DNA of 64,000 nt from Acridotheres tristis (Eukaryota; Chordata; Aves; Passeriformes; Sturnidae). A program made the translations under genes and the position numbers. Shown here piece by piece: positions 12,261-25,458 of the stretch; the stretch's first letter is position 1, and the number at the start of each line of letters is the position of its first letter. Under the pieces are notes generated by a model. It was not told where the DNA came from and ran no database searches. It saw nothing but the letters and a program-made list of their open reading frames with translations. The DNA lies in contig CM072919.1 of assembly GCA_037013685.1 (NCBI GenBank), forward strand, positions 31,107,935-31,171,934. Direction: 5' to 3'.

Positions 12261-13694
12261 CTCTATTTAGTCAATGTTTGAGTATATATGTGTAGCATGA
12301 ACACATTCGTGTCTCAGAGCTTCAAATTTTACATCTTTAAAGTAAGTATCGTTTATATATATTTTTTAAAAGTTTTTTGTTCCTCAACACTTAGAGGATG
12401 ATTTTTGTCCTTTGTTCCTTAACATGAAGTTTTTATTCTTTTTGTTATGTTATTTTGTTTTAAAAACCCCAAAACCTGTATAATACTGAGAATTCCCAAA
12501 CAGGCAGAAAAAACAGTCTTTGTGATTGTCTATTGAGACATTTAATTATTTTCCATGAGGTTTTATCACCAGCAATGTGTTTGGCAGTCACAGCTCACAT
12601 TATTTTCCTGAAACTGATCAATTTTTTAAAAAGCTATTTTAATATGTACAGCTGTTAAACGGATTATCTGCATATTAACCACACTTTTGGTAAATATTCT
12701 GGAATGTATTTACAAACATCATATGTCTCAGACTTGTATCCTATTTCCAACTGAAAGATTTAAAGATGATACCCCTCCTCATTCCTATGTGAAGTGTCTT
12801 TGCTAAGGTTCTTTCAGCAATCTTAACCCATGACTTCTGTTCATTTTAATCTCACATAGGCATGCAAAAAATAATGCTGGGTCACATGTTACTCCTTTAT
12901 ACTCTAGCTTCAGCTTATTTTATTTTAAGTGGGTTAACATTTAAATAGGTTAACTTTTATTTCATTTCGTGACTAACAGATTCATATCATTGTGAGACGA
13001 TTACATTCTATACCTCCCTTGTTAGTCATATGTGGAAATCTGGTTAAATGCATATTCTTATTGTACCTAACACTCAACATCTTTAATGTCTTCCATTTCC
13101 CCTCATTATAAATATTTGCATCTCACAGCTTTTTGTGTGGCCATGTGCCTACACTCCCAGTGTTGTTACCAGTCCAAGTGGCTAGAATAAGCACATAAAT
13201 ATAACCTTGACATAAATTATTAGCCAAAAAAAATGTTGAACTGTATTTACTGAGGGAAACATTATGTATGGCTACAAATTTATTGAAATCCATATGTATA
13301 CTTAGTTGTAAATTCCCCTCACCTTTGTTTTTTTCTCTTGGTCATATAGTAATGTTGAATTTAAATTACTGATTCTTTTGCTCTGGGATAGAAACTGCTA
13401 CTTTCCATGGTGTTCAAAAATTTTTGAAAAAATTTCTTGTTTTGCACAGCAGAATCTCATCTAAACCTCTATGTTTCTCATGCTACTCAAAAGTTAATGA
13501 ATTTACTTGTGAATTACCTTGATTGTTGAACAGAAGCCAGAAAACAATCTCCAGAATAACTCAGAAGAGTACAGGTTGAATATAAATGTATATTCTTATT
13601 TTTGTAAGACTTGTAAGACTAGGCTGTCACATCAAATATAGCAAATGTAGGAATATCTCTTACATTAAAAATTCTGCACTTTTTAGGCAGAATT
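12261..13694. other. Unique AT-rich non-coding DNA
   Basis: No exon, RNA gene or known repeat is recognised. Confidence 0.5.
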
Positions 13695-13800
13695 TATATA
13701 TATGTGTGTATATATATATACACACACACATATATATGTAAAAGATATATATAATATATAAATATGTATGCAAAATATATATTTATATATATAAATATAC
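13695..13800. repeat. TA/TG/CA-rich repeat with inverted arms
   Basis: A (TA)n tract contains a TGTGTG block and a CACACACACA block in inverted orientation around a TA centre (13696-13737). It is followed by further TATA-rich sequence up to 13800. The arms are complementary and could form a hairpin or cruciform. Confidence 0.9.
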
Positions 13801-13864
13801 CCAATATACCCTGTCTAGGATGTCTGTTACTTTATGTAGTTGGGTACATATGGGTGTTGTATAT

Positions 13865-14222
13865 CCCCAAAGATGGAGGCTTCTCCAAGCAACCAATGTT
13901 TGGTTTGGTAATTTTTTCTTTTGTTTAATGTAGTAATCTATATTTTTCCCATTTCCTCTTAACCTTTTTCCCGCACCACTGAGAAGAATTTAGGTCTGTC
14001 TTTTCACTCCCTCTTCAGGTATTTAGATACATAGGCAAGATCCCCCCAAACCTCCCCTTATCCAAGATGAACAGTTCCAGCTCTCTCAGCCTCTCTTTGT
14101 ATGTCAGATGCTCCAACTGCAGTCTTTGAGGCTTTTGTTGGACTCTCCCCAACATACTCATGTCTGTCATGTGCCCAGAAATGAATACCAGTTGTGCACC
14201 CCAGTGTTGGGTAGAAGACAAG
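13865..14222 (-). mobile_element. Old CR1 LINE 3' region
   Basis: The plus strand shows the reverse-complement CR1 order 'gagaagaatttaggtctgtc', 'caggtatttagatacat', 'caagatccccccaaacctcc', 'agttccagctctctcagcct', 'ttggactctccccaacatac'. On the minus strand, 14221-14015 translates to L-T-Y-K-E-R-L-R-E-L-E-L-F, the conserved C-terminal ORF2 motif. The copy is old and truncated, with no intact 3' tail visible. Confidence 0.8.
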
Positions 14223-17200
14223 CACTACCATGTTTAGTGTGATTCTTTTAGTTATTTCAATTTCCCTTTTTAGCACCCTTATGTTGATTAACTTTTCTTT
14301 GTAACAATGAGAATCAGTTACGTTCAAAGATGTGTGTATTCCTCTGAGACACTCGTCCATTTCTGAGAGAAGAGTGTTCCTTGATCTCCTAACTCTTGAA
14401 GTTTATTTACTAAGAAAATATATTTCTGTCTTATTTTATGTAGATGTCTCACCTTTACTGTACAATTTGAAAACTAAAAAAAGAAAGCTTGGGATGAGTA
14501 GTAAATAATGTGAATAAGAACAATATTTAATTTAGCTAGCAAAGCCTGAAGAGGATGTCGTGGACTTAGAAGGAAAACTGGAATATATTTCATATTACTT
14601 CAGTGAAATCTATGTTCAATACTTTAAGTAATAAATAAACAAAATAACTGGTAAGAAAATTATATTATTTTTATATTTTAGTAAATAAACTCACTGAATT
14701 CACTATTAGATATGTGATGCTATATATGTATAGTATATGTATATATAGACCAATTCTGCTTTTAATCATGTGCAATCACAAAAAAATCAACTCAATCAAT
14801 TAAAATTATAATTTCTGAGGAAAAATGAAGCTAAGCTAAAATTATGCACAGATACAAAGGTCTGTGATTTAAAAAAATCTGAATCATTTGTTCTATAAGA
14901 ACAACCCTGGGACAGGACCTGTTTCAGAGCTGAGTTCCTAACACCATTAAACATTTTTCAAGCAGGAGAAAAATATTTCTATGGGGTTAGAACCACAATG
15001 AATAAGAAGGCAAACAACCATCAGCATATCCATAAAATATAGAATTACTCTGAAGCAGTGGACCACTGTAGCCTTTCAAGAATGTCATTATCTTTGACTT
15101 TCCTGAGCTTCAGATATTTTATTGCAGTTTACTTTCCAGAATTTCATCCCATTTTATCTTAATTCTTAAATATCCTATTACCTCTTTCACTTTTTTTTCC
15201 CCTGTTACTTCTTAGAGTTTTTAAATTAAAGAGATATGTGCAGATTTTCCCTTTTGCCTTATTAGTTGTAGGGAATGCATAAGAAGAATCGACTAAGTCC
15301 TGTACTGATTTTCATAAACACCTTTTCTTCTTACCTGAGATGTATTACCCAACCCTTAATGTTCAGAATATGCATGGCCCTGCCTTGCCAGTTCAAGAAT
15401 ATGTTAAAAACTTTCCTCAACACACACCTATTGCAATCCCTGTCTGCTCATGAAAGAATTTCTTTGTGGAGTGAAGCAAAATTTTGACAGTGACAGTGTG
15501 CCAGGTGCTTCTAACATTCTTTTAATTGTCTTGGACAAGATGTCTATCAGGGTAGCTGTAGGGTGGACTCCACTGCACTAGGATTGCAGCCAGCCCTTTT
15601 TTCCCCTGCTGCATACTTTGTGTTGAATTCCTCTCCTTCTCTGAGTTCTTCCCATCAGACCTCCTTTTTTGCCCTCAGCAACTGAAAACTATCCCATTGA
15701 GACCTCCTTTCTCTGCCGCTTGATGGTTTGTATTGGTTTCAGTAGGACAGAGATATAACAATATTGTGCATTTTTGAAATTGACTCTGAAATACTGACAG
15801 CAAAGAAATGTTTTTCACATTGTTTATATTAGCATGAGATAAAACTAATCTTAAAAACTAGGTTTGTAATAGTATGAAAGATTCCTACTTATTTTGTTGA
15901 GTATAAAAACTGAGAAAAATAAATCAACTTCCCAATAGGTTTGGTAAAATATTTATTTCCGGAGCCTTTTATGTTTAAATATGTATAACTCCTATAGAGA
16001 ACTTCGAGAAGTAGCACAGTGACAAATTTTTCAACTCTCATTAATTCCACCATGCTTTACATCACTATTTAAAAAATATGTACCCAATCAGAGCTGTTAA
16101 AGCTATGCGAAACAATAGGGCAGTTGGACTCCTTAAATGAGGCAATTGGTTTATTTCACAATACCGAGAGCTACAGCAGCTACTGGTTTTGAGGTTAGTT
16201 TTTTTTTTTATTTGCAGCTTTTGCAAAGATATCAGAAAAATCTTATATTCCCATAGAAGATAGTACTATTTTCCTGCAAGGCATCTCTTCAAATCCATGT
16301 GCAAAAGAGAGAAGCACTAATAGCTTTACTCTCCCTTGTTGTTTGGGTAAACATCAGGATTATGCGGTCTTTATAAGTGCCAATTCTCAGTGCTTCCTAG
16401 GAGCTAAATATATACAAAAGTAAAAAAAAAAAACAAAAACAAAACCTTCCAAATATAGCTATGTGAAATTGATAAATGTTTTAGCATTATAAATTTCACA
16501 GAAAAGCGAGAAAAAAGGGAAACATATGCATTATGTTTTATATTTGGCTGTTCTTTGTTCTGGGAATATCCTCCCATGACTTTTATTCTAAACAGTTAAA
16601 AATTGAAATCTGTTTAAAGATATTAGTCTTTGAATTTGTGCATCAGAATTGATTTATTTCATCTGAATTTCTCCGTAAATATAATAGAGCAAAACTCTAG
16701 TACTTGGAGTTTGGCTGCAGTTACTTTCATTTCATTTGCTGTATTTCAGCAAATACAACTGACTTATCAAATTCAGCATTTATTTCTGTAATTTTTTTCT
16801 GTTGGCTTTTGAGTTTTGGTAGTATGGGAACAGTCTAGTTTAATTATGTTACTTAAAGTGTTATTAGTATATTACATTGCTAATTTTTTCCTATGTCTTT
16901 ATTTGACTTAGGCATGGAAAATGTATTAACCAGTTCATTTGACTTTTAATAATAAGGGGATATCCTGGTTTGGTAACAATGGATTATATCATTATGTGGG
17001 GAGTTTTCCTCACCTACTGGATCCTAATTGGTGTCCTGAGTTGCTCTTTTTTTTTTTATCAGCCAGAGCGCTCGTCTTTAGCTTCCACTTGGGCAGAACA
17101 TAATGAAATCACTTCACTTCTGATAACCTATTGTTATGTAAGGTCATATAGCACAGGAAAAAAAAGCAACATGTGAGACAATGTACATTTTTAAAGGGAT

Positions 17201-19054
17201 TATCTGTAAAGCCTCATACTTCGAATCTGTGCTGTCATCTCTTGGTATACGTGACTGGTCTCATGTAGCAGCCTGTCAGTGTTCCTCCAAGTCCATGCAT
17301 TAGCTTAGAGGAAACTAAATCTCCAGCAAATCACAGATGGATGTCTGGACAACACCATGAGGCATCTGAGTTGTTCCTTTCTGTAGACAGCTCTCTGTGC
17401 CGTCTACTATTTTACCAAACAAACACAGACCAGCATTACTACCAATAAGAATAAAAAATGATGTTTTCTTCCATCAGTACCTACAACATGATAGATAATA
17501 TTTCATAGAGTTTTTATGCAATGCTAAATGTTAGTATAAGTGATATGTAAGAAAAGTTATCAAATCTTTTTTTATTATAAATGTTCAGAGAGAAAAATTA
17601 CATCTTTGCTCATGTTTTTCTGCAGACCTACTGTTTTTACACAGTACTAAACATGTTCAGTTGGAAATTAATGAATTAATTTATACTTGCATAATTTTAG
17701 CATATATAGCATGCATTATTTGCAATACACCATTTGGCACAATCTGACCTATTTTTATGCCCTATTCACCTGGCAAGTTTTGTCTTGAATATGCCTATTA
17801 TAATGAAAATTCACATGTAGAATATCTGTGCTAGAATTTGGTACTGTATTAACCATCTTGTGTGGAAGTGAATACTGCTTGGGTGAACAGGTATAAATAG
17901 GAACATGTGTCAACTCAAATCTTCATGACAGATGCATTTAGATATAACACATGATATATCACACAGTAACATCTTAGCCAGAAAACTTGAAAAGACCTGG
18001 TTTTCTAAAGAATGCAAAGATGAAAGCTAATGTTTTCCAGGGAGAAATGCCTTTATATTTTCTTCTGAAAGCTCCAGGCCTTCAGAAACTGTTTTAATAG
18101 GTGTTTGTTATTTGAATCTGTTTGGATAATTATCTGGTCAAACTTCTTTGTAATTTTCTTCTCTTTGTTCTGTCTATGCTTCAGAGCTTGTACTATGCTT
18201 ACTTTTCCTTCCTTGGATGCTCTGAATGATGAGACAGATCATGTTGGAAGACAGAGTGGATCTGTAGTCAGATACTTAGGTTGGACATGCAGTTTATTCT
18301 TGTATGCATGTTTCAGAACTAAGCAGCATACTAAAGTGATATTGTTTTCCTAGCTCCCACCACCATTAATGCATTCCTCTTCATCACAACCAAGCAGTGC
18401 AAGCCATGAAAAACAAAGGAAATATTCTTCTTTAGTTTTGGGAATAAAAAAAGTATTTTTATTTGTTTTCTATTAAGTATTCTGGAAGCACTAGTCCCTT
18501 GGGAAGAGAAACTTTTTAAGCAGTAACACTGAGACTAGGTCAGCAATTACTAAATCTCAACTTTAAAAAATAATATTTTTTTTGTTTTGACACAAGCTGT
18601 GTTTCCCACAGCTTAGCTTAGGGAATTGAAATGGACACAGTTGTGTTGATCTCAGTCTGCTAAACTGGGACATTAATCTACAGCTACAGCTAGGGGAAAG
18701 GATTAGATTACTGAACACGTTAACTAAGGTCAATAAGAACTTGATTTCCTCTTACACACATAAAGTGTGAACAAATAAATTTATTCAAGGTCTTTTGTTT
18801 CATAAGTATATTGAAGTAGTCTGATGACATATAATCCTAATCACTCTTATTTAGAAATATGAAATTAATTGATGCCTGCTATCATGAATTTCATATTTGC
18901 TTAGAGAATATTCTCATTGATGCCAGGATCAGAAACACAGTTGTGTTACAGATGCAAAACCTTACCTTCTTCACCAGAATTATTTTTTATGAATCTTAGA
19001 TAGGTGTAATCAGAATGTTACTGCCATTAAAAATAGAATCCTGTAATTTTAGGC
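14223..19054. other. Unique AT-rich non-coding DNA
   Basis: No gene or confident repeat. Short poly-A tracts and a small CA/A-rich patch near 16420-16445 are present. A 'tatcctggtttggtaaca' string at 16961 resembles an ERVL LTR start but nothing LTR-like follows it. Confidence 0.5.
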
Positions 19055-19515
19055 CATAGAATTATGGAATCATTTAAGTGGGAAAAGACATCTAAAATAT
19101 CAAATCAAACCATAAACCCAGCACTGCCAAATCCATCACTAAACTGTGTCCCAAGTGTCACATCTACAGTTCTTTTAAATGTCTCCAGCGATGGTGGCTC
19201 AACCACTGCCCAGGCAGCCTGTTCCAGTGCCTGACCAGCCTATCTAGGAAGAAGTATTTCCTAATACCCAATCTAAACATCCCTTGGTATCTTTTCCTCT
19301 TGTCCTATATTATTTTACTTGAGAGAAAAGCCCAACCCTCACCTGGCTATAACCTCCTTTCATGTAGAGAGTTGTAGAGAGCAATAAGGTCTTTTCTCCA
19401 GGTTAAATGCTCAGCTTCTCATCAAACTTGTGCTCCAGACCCTCAGCTCTGTTACCCTTCTCTGGACACATCTGGAGTGAGATACTTACCATGTTATGAG
19501 GTGCTCAAAACTGGA
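19055..19515 (-). mobile_element. CR1 LINE 3' region
   Basis: A clear reverse-complement CR1: 'aacccagcactgccaaatcc', 'ccaagtgtcacatctaca', 'ggtggctcaaccactgccc', 'ggcagcctgttccagtgcct', 'cctctttcatgtagag'-like text, 'gttgtagagagcaataaggt', 'ttctctggacac' and 'ctcaaaactggaca' follow in consensus order. It belongs to a different CR1 subfamily from the 6.6 and 55 kb copies and to the same general type as 39735-40265. Only 3' UTR and the last part of ORF2 are present. A short internal gap exists where two segments of the consensus are joined near 19405. Confidence 0.93.
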
Positions 19516-20820
19516 CATAGTAACAATACTGAAAACAAAACACTCATTTTGTAAAGAAAAGTCATGCAAGCTTGAACTAAGACTTTGAAGGCTGGAAACT
19601 GAAAATCCTCTAAATGTAACCTAAAGAATAACTTTATCCAGTAAATGCACTTATTAATAGAGGAGGGCTGAGGGGCCAAGAAGACACTCAGATCCCTGGG
19701 GTCATGGATGGCAAGGCAGCCTTGGTGTGTGAAATTAAAATTCACTCAGGCTAATGTGGTTTTCCAGCTCCTACAGGAACAATAGCTGGGTTCAGGCTGT
19801 ACATGTCTTTTTTTTTGGTCATCCTTGGAATATTAGCCTGAAACTGAGCAATGACAACAAAAGAGCAGAGAAGTGCTGTTAGTGGAAAATGCAAAGTTAC
19901 CAGAAAGTGGTTTAAGGAAATGTTCACTTAAATATGAAGACAAAGGTCAAACAAAAGAGATAGCATGTCCTGTATAATGTACATCATGCTGCTCTGATCC
20001 CTAAGATGGGATTGGCATAAGTCCATGGGGAGTCTGTAAGTATGTGTATGTGACTTATTACTCTGACATGACACTATTATGTTTTAGTTTTTAGCATTTT
20101 TAAAGGGTAGGTAATAGTTTTAAGAGATGAAGAACTTGGAATTAAGTACTGCAGTTATACACAGAAGGATAATTTGGTTTTGATAAACTGTCCTGAGCCT
20201 GTTAACTAATAATACAATTTTTTAAAGTGGCATCTTACCAGTACAAGAAAGAGGTAGTATCATTATTAATGTCTAAACTATAGTGTGTTTCACACAGGAT
20301 TATGGTAAAGGTCAAATCATGTTTCGCTGAATTAAAAGCTACTCTGAGCTATAGCATTCCTAATCAACTCAGACCTAAAGGTACATAGCTCAATTATAAT
20401 GAGACACAATGAATTTAAATAAACTTTACAACACAGTGTAGTGATTTATAAATGCACTGTGATATCCTTTTAACTCATTAACAATGAATGATACTACTAT
20501 ATGTATTCTTCAGTATTTTCTGCTATGCAATTATTTTTACTCACAATATTGCTTAGTGAAAACACTTTTAAAATTTTTGTTTCTTTATAGTATACAGGAT
20601 GCTAAATCAACAGGACCTATCTTAATAAACACAGAAATATAAAAGCTAAGTAAACCCAATCCTCAGTAGTCAGTAGAGCAAAATATTAACTTTTTTTTAT
20701 TTGAAAACGTGTAACCACAAGTTTGTACTCTTTGGAATACAGCTACTGCAAGAGTCAAGAATGCTTCCTAGGATTTGTCAAGGGAGTGTAAGCATTTTAC
20801 TTGAGAAGGGAATATAAGGA
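19516..20820. other. Unique non-coding DNA
   Basis: No gene is recognised. A modestly G/C-richer patch at about 19660-19770 may be an unrecognised old repeat. Confidence 0.45.
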
Positions 20821-21298
20821 TATCCTAGTTTTGGCCAAGGAGAGAACTAATTTTCTTGCATTTGCTGTGAATGAGGTGGAGCCTGGAACCATATGAGCAC
20901 CCCAGGTTTTTATTTTGTATCACGAGTGTCATTGCTAGGGGCTGAAGTAAGAGATTCTCATTTCTGAAGCATAGTTTCCAGTGGAAGAAGAAGGCCTTGC
21001 ATGGAGAAGTGGTGGCCATTTTCTTCCTTTCCCTGGAGGAGCATGTGGTGAACAGAGCAGTGGAGTGGTTCCATAGATTCAATGCACATGTTTTGTTTGT
21101 GATCATCTTCTTTTATATACTGTTGTTCTTAGTATTGGTGCTGTTCCTGTTAGTTTTCTTTTCTCATTGCTGTTTTCCAGTAAATTGTTCTTATCTGAAT
21201 TTATAATCTCTGTGTTTCTCTCCCTCTCACCAGGGGGAGTGGGCAGAACGGAAACAGGTGCATGGGGCTTAATTTCCAGCTAGCTTTAAACTACAACA
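20821..21298 (+). mobile_element. ERVL-type solo LTR
   Basis: It begins 'tatcctagttttggccaagg', an eroded form of the avian ERVL LTR start (normally TGTCCTGGTTT), and ends 'gctttaaactacaaca', the matching CA end. Inside, near the 3' side, are 'cagtaaattgttcttatctg' and 'tctctccctctcacc', the usual polyadenylation and U5 region. The flanks are aagga (20816-20820) and aaaga (21299-21303), which agree at 4 of 5 bases and could be a decayed 5 bp target duplication. No internal ERV sequence is attached. The orientation is deduced from the position of the polyadenylation/U5 segment. Confidence 0.82.
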
Positions 21299-24059
21299 AA
21301 AGAATAATTAGGGGGAAAGGATTTTCTTGCATCTGGGACAGAGCTGCTAAGAAAAAAAAAAGGGTTGAAAGTATGTTTTGGTGGAAAACAGCATGAAAAG
21401 AGGATAGGAAATGTAATTTGCGACATATCATGTCATTTATAGTAGAGGAGAAATTTGACTTTGTAGTTTGGGAACGTCAGTTCATAGGAAGGGTTACATA
21501 ATTTGTGAAGTAATGCTCTAAAAAGTTTTGAATGTCATACAGCTGGTTAAAAAGTTGAGAAGAAGCTGTGAAATAATTATTTATTAATACATTAATTATA
21601 ACAGTTATAATTTTATTCCTATTTGCCAGTATGGAGAACATTAAGAAAGACATTTCTGCAGGCTTTGGGCTCTTAATCGAAAATTTTCAAAAGAGTTGTG
21701 TCTCTTAAGTCTTTAGAAGGTACTAACAACTAGCGTGTGGCCAATTTTCTGAAACCCTGGGCCTGCCTTAACTCCCAGTTTTGCATGTTCTATTAGCATG
21801 AAATATGGATGGAAGATGAAGAATAGTGACATATAACTATCTGAAAACAGTGAGGTGGCTGATTTTCCTCCCTTATTCTCAATTTCAAAAATAAGTTTGA
21901 CTTGACTCTTTGTAAAAATATAAGCTTTGTGAGCCATTGCTTGAGTGGGATGGCTGTAGAATTTTATCTATGCAGGTGGTAGACTCATAATATATACATT
22001 TAGTCTATAAACAATGTTTGTTCCTGGATATCTTCCTTTGACATGCTTAGTTGTAGAGAAGTGTGCATATAAATTTAGATGTGTGAGTGACTTTTGGAAT
22101 TTTCTTTTCAGTCCAGCCACCCACATGTAAGTACATGTACACATTCTTGATGCATCTCAACCAAGAATTGCCAAGCACATGCAACAGTTTTAACAATGGT
22201 ATATGCGACATCAGATTCTTAGTTAATCTCAGTTCTATTCAGCAAACAAAATCTCATAATGAGGTGAGATCAGATTACTGGACTTTCATGCAACTTCACA
22301 TCTTTTAAAAAGAAAGAATAAGAAAAAAACCAGGAAAGTTGCCCTTTTTTCCCCACCATAATAGATATTTCTTCACAAATAGAAATACTGCATGTTAACA
22401 AGCTTGGCAACAACACGATCCCCTCTAATAGGAGTAACCTGACAGGTTAACTGAGGATCCCAAATCCTCCCAATTAATTTGTATACTTTTCTCTTAAGAG
22501 ACGAGAGACAAAGATACTTCTGATTCAAACTCAGCCAGCAGGGCTACAGATTGCGAGAAATCATGCCCAATATTATTGCATGAAAATGTAGAAAATTAGA
22601 TTTTCTAATGAGTTAGTTCAACCTTCTAAATACTAAGGAAGTTTGTTTCCTATATAGCAACTTTTTTTGGTCATGATGACACCTACATGCATAAATAGCC
22701 ATTAAAAAAAACTTTACAAAAGACATTCTATTTGTTGATTAGGAAAGTGTATTAACACTCTGATCTAATTTTATTTACAAAGATGGCTAGTAGTATTTCC
22801 AATGTAAAGCTTTCTGTGGTGAAAATAAAAAATTGTTATTCTAATAAATTAATTGAAGCTAGTGACTTTTCTTGCATGTCTTAGATTTTTTTAGACTTTA
22901 CTTTTCAGTTGATGCCTCATGCGCTATTAGCAGCCTATTATCATCAACTTTAAACTATGGGGACAAAGGATCCTAAAGCTTCACTTGTTCCTTTTTTCCA
23001 TCTTCTTCTTTTTTATTTTTTTTTTTTAAGGAGGGGAGAAGGGATAAATCTATCTTGACTGCATGGTAATAATTCCATCTACCCACTCTTGCATTAAGTG
23101 ATTAACCCACTGGAAGTCAGTGATCTGCTTTGAAGTCCTCAGCTTCAAAAGAGTCACCACATGAAGTCTATTCATATAAGCAGCAGTTCCTCTAAATAGG
23201 AAAACATCCTCTGCATCTCACTCTTAATTTTTGCAGTTGATGAAATGCCTTTCAGCATCAATAGGATTTTAAGATTACCATAATTTCTTCTCTGATACAC
23301 AACTAGAAGAGCAAGGACTTGGAGTCCTGACTTTGGAGGTTGGATTCCCTTTAATAATCAGGATAATACAATTGGAGAATGGTTTAGATTACCTGCTGTC
23401 AAAGTATTCCCCAGATTTCTTTGGTACAGGAGTACTCCGTACTCCTGTTATGAAGTCCATACATTTTCCAGACAATAAAATATCAAAGAATATTTTTGCT
23501 TATTTCAGAGGTAGATTACAAACCTGGAGAGTGAATGCAAAACAGGAAGAATGTGGATTTCATAAGTATAGATATCTTAGCAACCACTACCAAAGGGCCT
23601 GCTGTGCACTCTTTTAGGTCCTATGTGTAAATCAGAAAGAAGATTACACAAGACTTTTATAGATATAGTTAGGCAATCTGCAGCACAGCCTTAAAAAAAT
23701 ACTTGAGATTACTCACTAAAAAAATCACTCATAATAATGTCCATGAGTAAAACAAATAAAGGGTAAGTACATTTATTTTAAGGTAGTGTTTGAGATGCAT
23801 CCTTGTCCTAATGTTCATGGGTGTCCACGAATTATATAACATATTTCTGCAAGTAAGCAAGCAAATAAATATATGAAAGCATGTCTTCACTGTGTTTAAT
23901 CATCAAACTTCATCTAGAGAGATGATGAAGGCACTAGAAAGGCCATTTTAGGTCATCATTTCCATTACCCTTATACAGCAGGTACACCATGAGACTCTTC
24001 CTTTAATCAAACTCTTACATGTCTGTATTAATTTTTGTGTACTATGATGTGATCCCCTA
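21299..24059. other. Unique non-coding DNA
   Basis: No exon or known repeat. The stretch contains a perfect short hairpin at 23426-23448. The 94-codon open frame at 23333-23617 spans the hairpin and has no recognisable domain. Confidence 0.5.
23426..23448. repeat. Perfect 10 bp inverted repeat, 3 bp loop
   Basis: Left arm acaggagtac, loop tcc, right arm gtactcctgt. The arms are exactly complementary. It is not followed by a T-run of the kind that would suggest an RNA polymerase III terminator. Confidence 0.95.
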
Positions 24060-25271
24060 TGTTGATTTGGCACACCCTGATTTTTTTTTGGTAGTTGCGG
24101 GGGAGAGGGGGGCCACAGGGCAGGCACATTTTTTTTCTCCAGGGGTGGGGAAGAGCTGCGGCCATATGCTTCTGCAGCTGCCACCATGCTGGCATGGCCT
24201 GCAGAGAGCCTTGCCTGCCTGCCCACCCCTGGCCAGCCATGCCATGGGCAGAAGGGCAGGGGTGGCTGTGGCTTCCCCTTCCCAGCACTCGGCACGAAGA
24301 GAGGTGTTAAATAGCACCAGCACCACAGTGCCAACACTGCCTGTGAAGTGGTGACAGGGCCACCTGGTCCTTGGTGACAGTGTGGTGGGCAACTCCCCCA
24401 ATGCAGAACTGGATGAAAACAACTTCTCAGCACTGCAGGATACTGAAGGAAACTTTGAATTAGTGAAACTTGTTGGCAATGGTACCTACAAGTAGCAGTT
24501 TTTCTTCTAGTCAGAGAAGAGGAGGAAGTGAGGACGCTTGAGGGAAAACAACATGGTGACACCAACGTCAATGGAGGAGGGGGAAGAAGTGCTCCAAGTG
24601 TCAGACATGAGATTCCTCTGCAAGCCATGGTGAGAAACATGGTGATACAAACCATCCCCCTGTAATGCATGAAGACCACAGGTGATGCAGAGATCCACTC
24701 ACAGCCCGTGGGAGAAGTGCTCATTGCCAGAGAAAGCTGTGGTCTAGTGGGAGACCTGAACTGAGAGAAAGCACTTGCTTCCAGAGGTGGAGAGAAAAGG
24801 CCCTTACTTCCAAACTGGAGCAGCCTATCCTTAAAAGTCTGCACCCCGTGGACAAGTGGCCCAGGCCACAACAGTTTTGGGAAGACTGTGGGAGGGACTC
24901 CACAGTGTAGCAGAGGAAAGACTCCTCTCCCTGAGCGAACAGAAAAAGATCTCGAGTGATGAACTGACCAAAACCCCCATGCCCTGTCTCCCTGCACTGT
25001 CAGTGGGAAAGAGGGAGGAGCTGGGGGGAAAAAAGGAGTTTTAAAGGCTTATTTTACTCCTCATTATACTCCTCCAACTCTGTTAATAATAAATTTACTT
25101 TATACCTTTAAATTTCAACCTATTTTGCTCTAAGAATGTTTTTCCCCAGTTCTTATCTCAACTTATGAACCCTTTGTTAATTTTTTTTCCTCTGTCCTCA
25201 ACTGGAGCAAAAGCAGGTGAGCAAATGACTTTCATGGGCACCCGGCATTTGGCCAATGCCAAACCATGACA
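24060..25271 (+). mobile_element. Long GC-rich ERV solo LTR
   Basis: It starts 'tgttgatttggcacaccctg' and then 'ggtagttgcgggggagaggg', matching the remembered start of a long avian ERV LTR, and ends 'ggccaatgccaaaccatgac' plus a terminal a (25252-25271). Toward the 3' side, 'ctgttaataataaatttact' holds an AATAAA signal near 25088. A U5-like 'ttatctcaacttatgaaccc' lies about 80 bp further on. The strong G/C content contrasts sharply with the flanks. No clean target duplication is visible (left flank cccta, right flank ccacc). A long minus-strand open frame (23948-24997, 349 codons) crosses its 5' boundary and is antisense to it. I interpret that frame as a product of high GC and scarce stops, not a gene. 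Confidence 0.75.
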
Positions 25272-25432
25272 CCACCACTCTTCTAGATATTTCAGAGAAA
25301 GAAAATGAAATTGTGTTCTTGTTCAGATTTACAAGAAGATGAAGGAAATGGTCCAATTGCTAGTGATGATATATTCCCTCACACAGAGGTATGAACTTAT
25401 GGAGATCAGTTATCACTTTCCAGAGCAATTCT

Positions 25433-25458
25433 GGGGTGGGGGGGGGGGGTGGGTGTGG
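25433..25458 (+). repeat. G-tract, possible G-quadruplex
   Basis: Four Gs, a T, twelve Gs, a T, then GGG and TGTGG. This can in principle fold as an intramolecular G-quadruplex on the plus strand. The tract could also be a length-variable homopolymer prone to sequencing error. Confidence 0.8.

Noticed and set aside
16961..17180. 'tatcctggtttggtaaca' resembling an ERVL LTR start
   Set aside because: Only the first dozen or so bases match; no LTR-like promoter, poly-A signal or matching end follows.
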